Assembly: GCF_963855985.1 (NCBI RefSeq)
Contig: NC_087117.1
Span: 3,793,001 to 3,857,000, forward strand
Length of the DNA stretch: 64,000 bases
Direction: 5' to 3'
Source of the DNA: Ostrinia nubilalis
Taxonomy: Eukaryota > Arthropoda > Insecta > Lepidoptera > Crambidae
Below, piece by piece: positions 32,859-44,600 of this stretch. The translations under genes were made by a program, and so were the position numbers. The notes under the pieces were generated by a model, which saw only the letters and a program-made list of their open reading frames with translations, did no database searches and was not told the DNA's origin. Position 1 is the stretch's first letter, and the number at the start of each line of letters is the position of its first letter.

Positions 32859-35162
32859 GGTTTTTGGTAATATCCTGATTAATGTTTCCAGAGGCAGTTG
32901 AGAGGGAAGCAACGAGCACCAGGAGCAGCAGAAAAAAAATCGAAAAAGAATACCCGCCAATTTAATCAATCAAGTAAAAACGTCAAAAAACTTGCAATGA
33001 ATTAGTGATGTAATTCAACAGAGGTAAATCAATAAATCGATCAAATCCAGATACATTTATTTTTTATTTAAATATTTTATTGCTCACTAACAGTGCGGTA
33101 GAAAAAGTGAACTTAATGCCGTGTGGCATTCTCTATTAGTTAACCTCAAGGCCAAATAGAAAATTTAAGTAGGCGGTGCAAAATAGTAACTTAAGTGCGG
33201 TAAGTAAGTGCCATAACCAATAAATTTCGAATATGCCATGACGAATAAATTTCATTTTCATTTTCATAAATTGCTTAGGCATTGAAAAAAAATAATCAAA
33301 ATACAAGTTTGCTAGGTAATTATTATGAAGTGAGAATTGTCGTCATAATTTTATCACTAACGTCCAAACTCATGCTGCAGCACCCCACTTTCCTGGAGCC
33401 TAGATTAGGTATATTGATATTAAATTAAATTAATGATGGATTTTGATTTGATTTGGGACTACTAACCCTACCTCGCTTTCCAAAAGCTGCAACTCTTATA
33501 AAGCCATGATTTACAACTTGGCCTCCGAAAAAACCCAAAATAAAGGTTGAGTAGTCCCCAGGGGATATCTTTCTTAATTGGAATTCCCAACTAATTTAAT
33601 CAGAAGAATATGAGTATAGAAAAATATAATACCGACTTCCCTCTGTTGCAAAGCGGGTGACAGATGACTTTGATGTATAAAACCCTTTATGAACAAGATA
33701 CCTAAATAATATACTTACCTACTTACACCGCGGACAGTTGGGATATTACGAGTAAATTATGGGGCCCCATGTCCCGGTTGGTAGGTACCCACTCTGCAGG
33801 TTGTCGACATCGTTATGATTCTTTCCAGCAGTTGTTGCAGCAACAAATATTCAAAAGAGATACAGCACAACGTAGGCGGTCTTATCGCTTTAAAGCGATC
33901 TCTTCCAGCAACCTATAGGCTATAGGACAGTTCCGTATTAAATTAATTCTATTAAGCAAGGAAAAACTGATAGGTATTATTATTATTATTCCGAATTTTA
34001 GTTCCATTTTATATATGTAATACAATCTAACCAAAATATGTAACCTGTGATCTGGCTTGTTTCCACAAAGTCACTTCCGATGTAGGTTCCATTAAACTTT
34101 TTACCCTTTCTGCGGCGGTACCTAAAAAAACTTATATTGTGTTTGGGTTACTTCTATTGCGGGTTCGAATCCTGCTTTGGGCAAATTTCAATGTAATTCA
34201 AAACACGTACAGTTCACAGCTATTCAACTATTGGCTAAACTGAAAATTTGAGTAGGCTAGGCGGAGTAAAAAGGAAACAAAAATAAATAGCTTAATAAAG
34301 ATAAAAATATCGACAGAACATGTAAATAGGAGGAAGGAGAAAGAAGACAAGAAGACAAGAAACACCATTTTACAAAAATTGTCCTCGACTGTACAGTTAG
34401 AATATTGTAATTTAGGGTAAATCGATTTTTCTTAATCGAATTATTATCTCCCTATCCTTTTTTACCCTTCAAGGAAACGGATATAAGAAAGAGAAAGCAG
34501 GCAACATAAAGAAACTAACGACTTTCAATCCTGTCTATGGCCATAGTGAAGCTCCCTATAATTTATTGAGCTCACTGTAGCTCATGAATTAGGTACCTTT
34601 TTTAAAAAGATTTATGCCCCCAGTGCCTAATGTTGCAGTTGTAATGCAGTTGATTTTTCAACCTGACTACAAAAGGAAGGGTTATGATGATTACAGTGGG
34701 TCTAGTGAAAATGCCATCGCAAACCAATAGGAAGTTTTCACTAATGTCAGTCGCCGCGTCACCAGTAATTCGATTCGATCGGAAAATGGCAGCCAAAATG
34801 CACATTGAACCACCAACGACGTGGCGACATAAAAGTTCATTCAAAATCGAATAAAAGTTAAAAAATGTCTATGACTTTGCGATTGTTTTTACTTTTTTTA
34901 GCTTTTTTTTTTAAATTAGTTTCTTCCTTCTTTCTGCTCTCTGTTTACGTCACAGATATGGATTAGAGTAGATACAGCAAGTTGCTAGTCAAAGCGTGCC
35001 ATTCCGATATGTCCAAATGGACATACATGGTCGAGTGATGTTCATGTAATCCGATTACAACAATCAGATACGATGATTTTACGAGGACAGTAGTACGAAC
35101 ACGGTAGAGAGAAGAAATTATTTACGTATTGAGAATTGTAATTAACAGCAACGAGTAACAAA
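32859..35162. other. Intergenic stretch upstream of the coiled-coil gene
   Basis: Contains the leader and promoter of the minus-strand gene just above 32858, an A-rich retroelement-like patch near 33220-33300, a possible SINE piece at 34090-34200, and otherwise anonymous AT-rich DNA. No coding exon was recognised. Confidence 0.4.
34090..34200 (+). repeat. Possible tRNA-derived SINE fragment
   Basis: 'gcgggttcgaatcctgcttt' contains a good polymerase III B box (GGTTCGAATCC). No convincing A box or cloverleaf was found upstream, so it is not called a tRNA gene. Confidence 0.4.
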
Positions 35163-35873
35163 TAGAGATGGGTATTGGGTAAAAACCCATTTCACCCGAT
35201 TGGGTTAAAACCGGGTGATTTGGGTAAAAACCCGGTTTTTACCCATTATCACCCATTCTGGTGGGTGAAAACAAAAATAGCGTTTTTTTTAAAGTGAGAA
35301 GTGGTATTTGTTGCTAAGGGGGCGTTCTAGTGTTACGTAATGCAATCTGGGGGGAGAGGAGGTCTTGAAAAACGTTACAATGCGTTACAGTGGCGGAAGG
35401 GCGGTTCGATTTCAAGTTTTTAAGCAGAAGTACTTTGTAGTTGGTGTTGTTATTTGTAACTTTATACCGTAATGTCATCAAAGAGAGAGTTTGGCATCTT
35501 TGGCATCCCCCCCCTCCATGTCCTTGCCATGATCACAAATTATTGTGTTCCTACTAAATTTCTTCTAAATCGGTTCAACGATTCTTGAAATAACACCATT
35601 TTATAAAATAATTGGTCACATCATCATAACGTGATCAATTTTACGATTTGGCCACGATATAAATGCATATTAGTGTTAAATTTGACTTATTACTTATTAA
35701 TCCATAAACTTAAATGAGAAAAATTCAATAAAAATAAAGAAAAGATACCAATTGAAATAATTATAAAATTATTTGTTTTCACCCGGTGTAAACACCCACG
35801 GGTGGAATGAAACGGGTTTTTATTGGGTTTTTACCCTCATGTGGGTTTTTACCCGGGTGGAAACCCATCTCTA
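35163..35873. mobile_element. Non-autonomous hAT element with 8-bp target duplication
   Basis: It starts TAGAGATGGGT and ends ACCCATCTCTA, the hAT-type terminus, flanked by GTAACAAA at 35155-35162 and 35874-35881. Both ends carry repeated 'gggtaaaaaccc' palindromes. The 711-bp element contains no transposase frame. Confidence 0.85.
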
Positions 35874-35881
35874 GTAACAAA

Positions 35882-36680
35882 TATGTAATTAATTAGAATA
35901 AAGTAGCAGAAGAAGAATTATAAAACAAGTTAGATCAGTGATCGCGGAAGACAGAGTGCACTGTATAACGTCGAAATATACAAATAAAGAAGTTAGGTCA
36001 GTGATCGCAGTATACACTATTACTACTATGTATACGACGCCCGAGATTTTGTCGTTTAGAAATATCTTCAAAACTAGGTACCTGACTTAGCTTTATGAAA
36101 AAAAAACGTATTGGCAAAACTACGCATTTTTACATTTATTAAAAATAAAAAGCTTGAGTAAAATAGTCTTTATTTTATGAAAGTAGGTCATTTACTTACT
36201 AGGATATATTTTAAAAGTATGGAATTAAGTATGAATTACTAGTAGTACTATTTAACATAATGGAATAACGATCATTACTTTCATAAACATTAGGCACAAC
36301 AAAAATATTATTTGCAAATTAATAATGTAGAATTGTAGAATAACGTCTACCGCTACATAATTATTTTAATCCACAGTCAGACTAGCTATAAATTTAACAA
36401 AATATCAGTTTTATCGGAATTAATTAATTTTTGAATCGAGTCACACGATATCATTCGATGACTTTGCGAATGCAGTACGATGATACGATTACTTTTACGT
36501 TGCGGCAATCACTAAAATTCGCTAAAATGACACTAATGACGTTTAAAAAGTGGCACGCTCGGCTTCATACAAATTTTGACACATGCTGCATCTATCCTTA
36601 TCTGTGGTTTACGTCTATGCTTCGCTGTCAAATTAGCTGTCAAAACGACATCGCGATACGGATTTGTCAAAACAGCCTTA
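35882..36680. other. Anonymous AT-rich DNA
   Basis: Only short open frames. A twice-repeated phrase 'agttagatcagtgatcgc'/'agttaggtcagtgatcgc' occurs at 35930-35945 and 35990-36008. No gene seen. Confidence 0.4.
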
Positions 36681-36798
36681 GGGTGGGTTGCACCATCTTA
36701 GTTTAACTTTGACAAACGTCTAAAATCTGTCAAACTCCATACAAAAAACACCGGTTAACGTCATAGTTACGGTCAAAGTTAGGTGGTGCAACTCACCC
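36681..36798. mobile_element. 118-bp palindromic miniature element, TA-flanked
   Basis: GGGTGGGTTGCACCA at the left is matched by inverted TGGTGCAACTCACCC at the right. TA lies on both sides (36679-36680 and 36799-36800). 'tttaactttgac' is also mirrored inside. It has no coding capacity. Confidence 0.8.
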
Positions 36799-36816
36799 TA
36801 TTGGTTTTCGATATAA

Positions 36817-36851
36817 TCAAATTCAAATTCAAATTCAAATTCAAATTCAAA
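36817..36851. repeat. (AAATTC)n microsatellite
   Basis: About six tandem copies of a 6-base unit 'aaattc'. Confidence 0.9.
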
Positions 36852-37213
36852 TTATTTATTTTATTATTTATTTAATCGAAGCTTATCACCGGGGTTTAAG
36901 TAATCGCAATGAAAATGGCGGGTGTTGCGATTCGATTCGATTTTGATTGAGTCTTAAATGCATGTTGGCTAAGCCTTTGTATGGGAAATTTCAATCCAGT
37001 CTTTCGATTATCGATAGGTAGGGCTTTGCGATTCGATTTTTTGACGTTTGACTAAGCCTTTTTTGTTATCGACCTCTTTTGCGATTTGTTTATTTGTTTG
37101 CGACTGGTTTGCGATGGGTTTGCGATTTTAAAGTGCGTTTTGACTAGACCCATAGCAGTCTTGTTTTTATTTATTTTAAACGTACATGTAAGACAAAATA
37201 GGTATATTTTTAA

Positions 37214-37780
37214 CCTTTAACTATGGACGTCGGGTCTCAGAGGCCCACCCCCCTTTCCGATTTCTCGGTTTAAACACCTTCCCGCCACGTGTTGCTCTCG
37301 ACCTACTAAAGCTCTCAAAGAAAGATAACATATATATGCCTGTAGAAATAATTTGTCTTTAGTGTTCTAGGCCACTGTGTATAATTTTAGTAACTTTAAC
37401 CCTTGTCAAAATTTTTATTTTAGGTCCTTCAGAAGTTCTGTTCATGTTTTTATGTTACATGGTTATAGATTAGCAAAGAAAAAAATATTACTTTCATTTA
37501 TTAATGATCGACTGTAATCAAGGAGCCTATATGTGATGGCAAGTCAATTTATACTGAAAAATGTCTAAGTTTTATAAATTTGCAAAAAAATTATTAAATG
37601 ATGGTTAAAATTTGATTACATTTACTACTAAATCCTTTATTAATAGTTATTAGATATATATTATCTCTTTAATATATTCAAATTTAATTAGATATGAAAC
37701 TAAGAAGATTGTTAGATAGGGGTCTGTGAGACCCGACGTCCATTGGAGTGTGATTATTTTTTCACGTCCATAGTTAAAGG
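37214..37780. mobile_element. 567-bp piggyBac-type miniature element, TTAA-flanked
   Basis: The left end is TTAA then CCTTTAACTATGGACGT. The right end is ACGTCCATAGTTAAAGG then TTAA (37781-37784). A second inverted pair lies inside ('gacgtcgggtctcagaggcc' against 'ggtctgtgagacccgacgtc'). TTAA target, CC start and subterminal repeats fit piggyBac mobilisation. There is no coding frame. Confidence 0.8.
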
Positions 37781-38121
37781 TTAAGGACTAGTACAAATTA
37801 TTTTATTTGTTTCATTGTGTGAGCACATAATCAAGATAAATTTATAGAACTACGGGACTATTCCCACCGCTGCAAGTTTATCCCGGGGCAAACATCTTAG
37901 CCGGGGCGGGGGAAAGTTAACTACCATTGGACCCGTAACGAAATTAATCAGAACATAATAATTAATTATACCTAGTACTAGTACTTGTAGTAGTTTAAAA
38001 TTAAAACGAGGTATTGTAATCTAATAAATTTATTGTTTCCATGATTTCAACAATACATACGCCGACATCGAACATGAACCACATACGAAAAAAATAAACC
38101 AAAAAATAAATAAAATAATCA

Positions 38122-38127
38122 TTTATT
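38122..38127 (-). terminator. Candidate polyadenylation signal of the phosphate carrier gene
   Basis: AATAAA on the minus strand, about 480 bases beyond the stop codon at 38604. Other AATAAA-like sites exist nearby, so the one used is not certain. Confidence 0.4.
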
Positions 38128-38603
38128 GAAAATAAATTAACATGATTTCGTTAAACTTATTATTGTAACATGGTAATCACAATGGGAACTATACAGTACA
38201 GTGTGGCGGTGTGGTACAATTTGTTTTCTAAAGCTTAACAACACTGCCACTGGATAATCGACCATATCATTCTTTCAATACTGTTAATAATCGCTCAGCC
38301 GGTTTATCGCAGTATTCGCGTTTGGTTACGTAAAATTTCATTGAAACATGTCTTACGCGCGTGGTAATTAATATCTATTTTCAACGCGACTTGCGATACG
38401 GCTACACATACGTCAGCGATCACGTGTACAAGTGATATTCGCTTGAGAAAAAATACACAACTTCAATTTAAACTGACGAAATGTCACCTTAAATTTACTA
38501 GTAGCATATTAGTTCACATATTTGCTATACAGTACTACGATTATCCGTCCCCATAAGGAGTGCTTCATTTCTTAAGCTAGTGTTGTTAGGTAATGGTTCT
38601 AAT

Positions 38604-41600
38604 TCACTTGGCCTTAGCGGCCTCTTCGGCTTCCAATCTCTTGCGCATCGATTCGGGCATGGCCGCTGGCGGTGGTCGGGGCATCCTGAGCCATACCTGT
38701 AAGGATATAAAGGTCAATATCGGAGAACTGTGGGTGGGTTATGCAGTGTTGGCGTTAAGGCTCATAATAGTTTGGCTCCACAGATGAGGTCGGTAGGAAC
38801 AATTGGTAGTTGAAATAATCATTGGCATTGTGATGAAGAAAATGTCGCAGTAGTTTGATTTGGGTGATTCTCGCGAAATAAAGTAAAAATCGGTCTCTTC
38901 AGAGTCAATATTTTTCGAAGACTAGTCGTTGAATTGATTCCAGCAGGCCTCGAAAAAGTACGGACGTCAGAGATTTTCAACTTTCTTTTTTCTCGCCGAA
39001 ATCGTCCGACATGGTTGCGAGTTTGTATCGATACAGTCGCGATGCTGTAGCGCGTTGGCATCACTTCTGTAGCGCGTTGCAAATACGACTAACGCGTTAG
39101 TAGCAATGCTGTCGCTCGTTTACTAAATGCGCCACAGCATCACTATAAAAAGTCACCTTAAGCAGGGTACTCATCTAGCCGTGTAGCATGTAATGTATCA
39201 GATTCTGTATCAAGTGAGTACGTAGGCACGAGCCCGCTGCGTGCTGCTCGCGCGTAGTTTGCAGGGAGATCGCAGCGACCCGCCGAGTGGCGGTATCACT
39301 GCGAGCACAAAGGCGGATTCAGGAGCTCGCAGCCATATACGCGATGACCGTGGACGAGCCGTACTCACTTGAAGGTTGGTTACGTTACATGCTACATGGC
39401 AGGTGAGTACCCTGCCATACAAAGATGTAGTTGTACTAACAGTTGGTTGCCTTACCTTGACGGCGTCATATATGAACCATTGCAGAGCGGTGAGGGTACC
39501 GATCATGACGATCCTGGGTCCGAGACCCTTCCATACGCCGGCCATTCCGAGTTTGCCGACGATGGATCCGACGGTCGCTGTCTTGTCCTGGACACAAACA
39601 CATAAATTATAGTAAATGCGAATTTGAAATGTAATAAAGTAGCTTATTTCCAATGAGTCACACCCAACCAAAGGGTGTGACTGTTACTCGTCTGTGTGTG
39701 ACTCATTAGGAAAACTTCTCGTTACAAAACAAGTTGTTCCGGGGCCATTGAAACGAAGCCGCGAGTTATTGTCCTAATATTGTGCATTCGTCTGCGGCTC
39801 CGTCTTAGGCTACGGCTCACTCTTGAAGGGGAACGGTTTCCCTAGGGTCGTCCTGTAGGCCTAAGATGCGCGCCGTGATAACTTTTATCGACGTCAAAAT
39901 GTATGGGCAAAATCGATAAAATGGCGTGATAACCGCGTGATATACTGGACACTGGTGCGCCGGCGCTACGGGTCTCGAGACCCTAAGGAGGAGCGTGGAG
40001 GTTTTAAACCCTTGTGGCGCGACGACGGCGGCGGATCACAGAAGACGTACTAACTTACCATAGTATAGTTTTATTTTTAAAGATTATTAGTAATTTGTTA
40101 GTGGAAAAATTACTAATAGTCCCATTAGTCCATCCGTGCCGTGAATGTCAGGCCCCAGAAGGGGGAGAACTGAATTATAGGGACAAGGACGTAGAAAAAT
40201 AACTTGTAGGGAGTCAAGAAGTGTGGCGCGGTGGAGTGCAATCTGCCGTAGGCAGCCGCAATTCCGCGCACACCTCCCGCGATTCGGCCAGTATAACCGC
40301 AAGGTTGGTATGGCCATGGGTGGTGGTGGGTTGTAGTCCCATTAGTCCATCGTACTAAGCTAAATATAGTTGTATCACGAGTGAGCTCACCGCAGTTATA
40401 GTCGAGCGGCGGCGGGGACCGAACTCGCATTCTCCGGATCACTAGTCGGCCAGTCCGACCCCTTCACCGTTCGGCTATCGTGGCTATGTGTAGTATACAT
40501 AATGTACCTGGTTCAGCTTGGAGACGACGGTGTCGGCGGGATGCGACACGATGGTAACACTTGGTGCACTGGTCGCGGGGCACCACGTACTGACTCACTA
40601 TAGTATAGTACACATGACGTAATGTACCTGGTTCAGCTTGGAGACGACGGTGCACTGGTGCCAGCCGCGAATGTCACCACCAGTTGCTCGCCCTTGGTAC
40701 ACTGGTCGCGGGGCACCACGTACTGACTCACCATAGTATAGTACACATGACATATGTACCTGGTTCAGCTTGGAGACGACGGTGTCGGCGGGGTGCGACA
40801 CGATGGTAACACTTGGTACACTGGTCGCGGGGCACCACGTACTGACTCACCATAGTACAGTACACATGACATATGTACCTGGTTCAGCTTGGAGACGACG
40901 GTGTCGGCGGGGTGCAACACGATGGTAACACTTGGTGCACTGGTCGCGGGGCACCACGTACTGACTCGCCATAGTATAGTACACATGCACAATGTACCTG
41001 GTTCAGCTTGGAGACGACGGTGTCGGCGGCATGCGACACGATGGTAACACTTGGTGCACTGGTCGCGGGGCACCACGTACTGACTCACCATAGTACAGTA
41101 CACATGACAATGTACCTGGTTCAGCTTGGAGACGACGGTGTCGGCGGGATGCGACACGATAGCGCAGAACACGCCGGCGATGTATCCCGCCGCGAATGTC
41201 ACCACCAGTTGCTCGCCCTTGGTGCACTGTTCGCGGGGCTTGGGCACCACGTACTGGAAAATGAAGAGGTTAAAATATTATGTTAGGAAACACAGTGTTA
41301 AAAAATGTGAATTGTAGAAGTAAATCAATCCAGTTTAAGTATTCTGAATCCAGATGTTTGTGTTCAGGATGTACAAATAAAAATTTGTAGTTTTATTCTT
41401 ATTTTCCACTCCACAGGGCAAGTGGGCAATTTTCTAATAAGTTGTTTGAGTGATTTTGATCACCTGTATTTGATCACCCAGGTGATCAAAGTGAAGTCCA
41501 AGCGACAGTGTCCTTTGATCACCTAGGCGACCTTCGCGCTGTCTTGTTTTCGCACAAATATTTTCGCGCAAGTATCCACACGCGCAAATGGCTTTTCGCG

Positions 41601-44600
41601 CAAGTCTCCACACGCGCAAATGGCTTTTCGACCTTGTGTCTTCCGCACAAGTGTCACACCATAAATATACATAGTATGTATTACCACAGAATAATAATAA
41701 GTACTACGTTAACAGAAGTTTTACTTCGCGAAGGTATTTAAAAAAATGTATGCTCAATGTCATTAACAATATGGTAAGAGTAAGCACCATTTTGTTGACA
41801 AACGTCAGTGATCGGCACTGCGCCGAAGCTATAGGGCTGACTTCGGTAAAATGATGTGACGTGAGGTGCCAAACTGCGGAAAATGGCGGAGGAAATACAT
41901 GATTTAGCATGAATTATCATGAATAATATTAACTACTTATTTACCTCTCAGTATCTTGAGGCAACTTAAAAAAGTACATTGTGTTTTTATTATTATTTAG
42001 GCAGTTAAATACTGCACAGTATTTAGTACACGATTTTCTTCCATCATACACAAGAATACGCGTGCGTGAGTCAATGTTCGCTCGTATGTGAGGCCTTGTC
42101 GAATCGTATCCTGTAGCCTGTAGGTGGGCCATCGTGCGTGTTTTGTTTTTGATGTAAACTCGCGAGATGAACAGGCCTGGTATTACTCTAAATACTGACC
42201 TGGTACAACAGTTCCAAAGTCTTCTCGAAACAGGCGAACTTCATCATGGTGTATGGGATCTGTCTGCCCCACAGCGGGACCAGCCCCTTGTAGAATGTTC
42301 CGTAGCCTTCGTTCTGGACCATCTTGGGCCACGCTTCACGCAGCGTGTTGGCGAAACCGGGCATGGTCTGGATTCTGACCTGAAACGGGATACGGTTGAA
42401 AACTGGACCTTAAAAGAAAATATTAGTGCCTATTCTGTGTTGCACTTTACTAATATAACGGTAGGTACAGTTCGCGAAGCCTAAGCAGTTTTGCATCTAT
42501 GTGAGTGCTCATGAAAACTAAAACTCATTTATTTTTACAAGTAGGCTTTTAAAAAGCACTTTTACATGTCCCAGTATTAACCCTACCACAGATACGGGAA
42601 AATAAATGGGCCAGTGCTTAGAAAAAGCAGCGCAAAAACTTAAGACACTATTGTCAGCCTCTTTCAGTTACAAACATGTTTGCAATTTTTTACAAGATTT
42701 TTGTCTGACTTTTTTTTATGCTAGACAAGGCAGATATTTGACCGTAAATCGGTATCTGACTACTTTTTCAAATCAAATCAAAAATATTTTATTCAGTTTT
42801 AACCAGTACATGTATTTATCTTTTTGGCCCTACCAGCGTTTCCAGACAAACACATGGCAAGTGCTGAGTAGAAACGCCGGAACAAACAAACGGTGATCGA
42901 TTCACACAAATGCAAAGCTCAACTCACGCCTCGCGAACTATACGCTTTTCATTTATTAGTTTTTATACCCTCAGATCTCATAATCTAGAAGTCACAGGGC
43001 ACCACAGCAGGACAAACGCGCCGCACACGCTGCGTTAACGCAGAGCGACCGCTGCGGCCGCCGAACGCCGCGTCCGAACCGCCAATTCCCTCCTTGCGCT
43101 TTTTTTCGTCATTGGGTATTCGTTGTGCAATTTTGGATGTTTTTGGGACAATCTCGTTATGATAATAATAATAATATGGTGCAAAAGACAGATATAACTG
43201 TAAGTCATCCGCATATAAGTGGTAATGGCAGGTAGCAATACAATTTGTTATATCAGCACTGTACAATATGTATAAAATTGGTCCTAGTATTGATCCCTGT
43301 GGGACACCACGACGCAGGGGCTCCAACCGTGACCTCAATATAGTGCCATCTTTTTTTTTTTAGTTCTACTATTTGAGATCTCCCCGTTAGGTAACTATGG
43401 AACCACTTAGTTGTACTATTATCCAGGCCGTAGTAGCTTAACTTAGACAATAGGAGCGGTATATTTATTGAATCAAACGCTCTGGAGAAGTCAAGTAGCA
43501 TCAACATAGAGACTTGTCCCTTGTCCTGAGCCGTGAGAAGATTGTCGATCACATCAGCCAGAGCAGTCGCCGCACCATGTCCCCCTCGGAAGCCAGATTG
43601 ATAGTTGGGAAGGATGTCATTATTTTCAAGATACTTTGTCAGTTGATCGCAAACTATTTTTTCCAGAATCTTTGAGAGACACGGCAGAATGCTGATGGGC
43701 CGGAGGTCCCGAACCGTGGTGGGGTGACTGGTTTTAGGCAGAGGTTTGACGACTGCCACCTTCCAGCACTCAGGAAACACGCTCCCTTGAATAGACATGT
43801 TCACCATATCTGTAATAGACTCAAGAGAGTAAGGAAGCGTCATCAACACCATGTCCAATGTAATACCATCGATACCCTGAGCATGTGATTTCAGTGACTT
43901 AATAGTTTTTAACACAACATCACTGTCCACAGAACGTAACGAGAAACCGGCAGAGGCATTAAATCTATGATGCTCATAGTAAGTTAGTTGGGAGATGTTA
44001 ACCCCATTCTCGCCCGGCACATCTAGAAAGTGTGAATTTATTGTGTTTGGGTCAGTGAAAGTCTGTGAGAGGTCAGCTGTGTCCTTTTTACTTGTTAAAA
44101 CTGAATTCTTTAAGTTTTTCCACAGTGTCCCTGAGTCTGATATTTTACTATTGATGTGTTGTGTAAAGTAGCAAGACAGAATGATGGTCGATACAGAATT
44201 AAAGTTGATTGGTTATTTAATTAATTAAGATTTTAAAAATCCAGTTACATATTTAATTTTAATGTAAAACAAACATTACATTCATTATCATTAAATGATG
44301 ATGAATTTTCAGCCATAGAACGTCCACTGTCCATTTTTTAGATGTTCATTTATTTTGTAACAAGTCTCAGATGTAAATAATAGATTTTCATTATTTTTAG
44401 CCTTCAACACAAAACAAGCTTATAAGTTTATTTGTCCTAAACTTACATACTTTTGGTGTGATTTTAACTCAGCATCTTACTAATATTATAAATGAAAAAT
44501 GTGGATGTCTGGATGTTAAGATGTTTGTTACTCTTTCACGCAAAAACTACTGAACGGATTTCAGGCGGGTGAAGCCGCGGGCAAAAGCTAGTTTTCAATA

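Noticed and set aside
34090..34200. tRNA gene
   Set aside because: A B box is present, but no acceptor stem, anticodon arm or convincing A box was found. A SINE remnant is more likely.
40380..40495. tRNA gene on the minus strand
   Set aside because: A and B boxes occur, but the sequence lacks a closed acceptor stem and is followed by SINE-like body sequence.
40501..41115. CRISPR-like array or mutually exclusive exons
   Set aside because: The units are internally deleted copies of the neighbouring exon with no unique spacers, in a eukaryotic intron. As alternative exons they would shift the frame (82 bases) and remove a transmembrane part.
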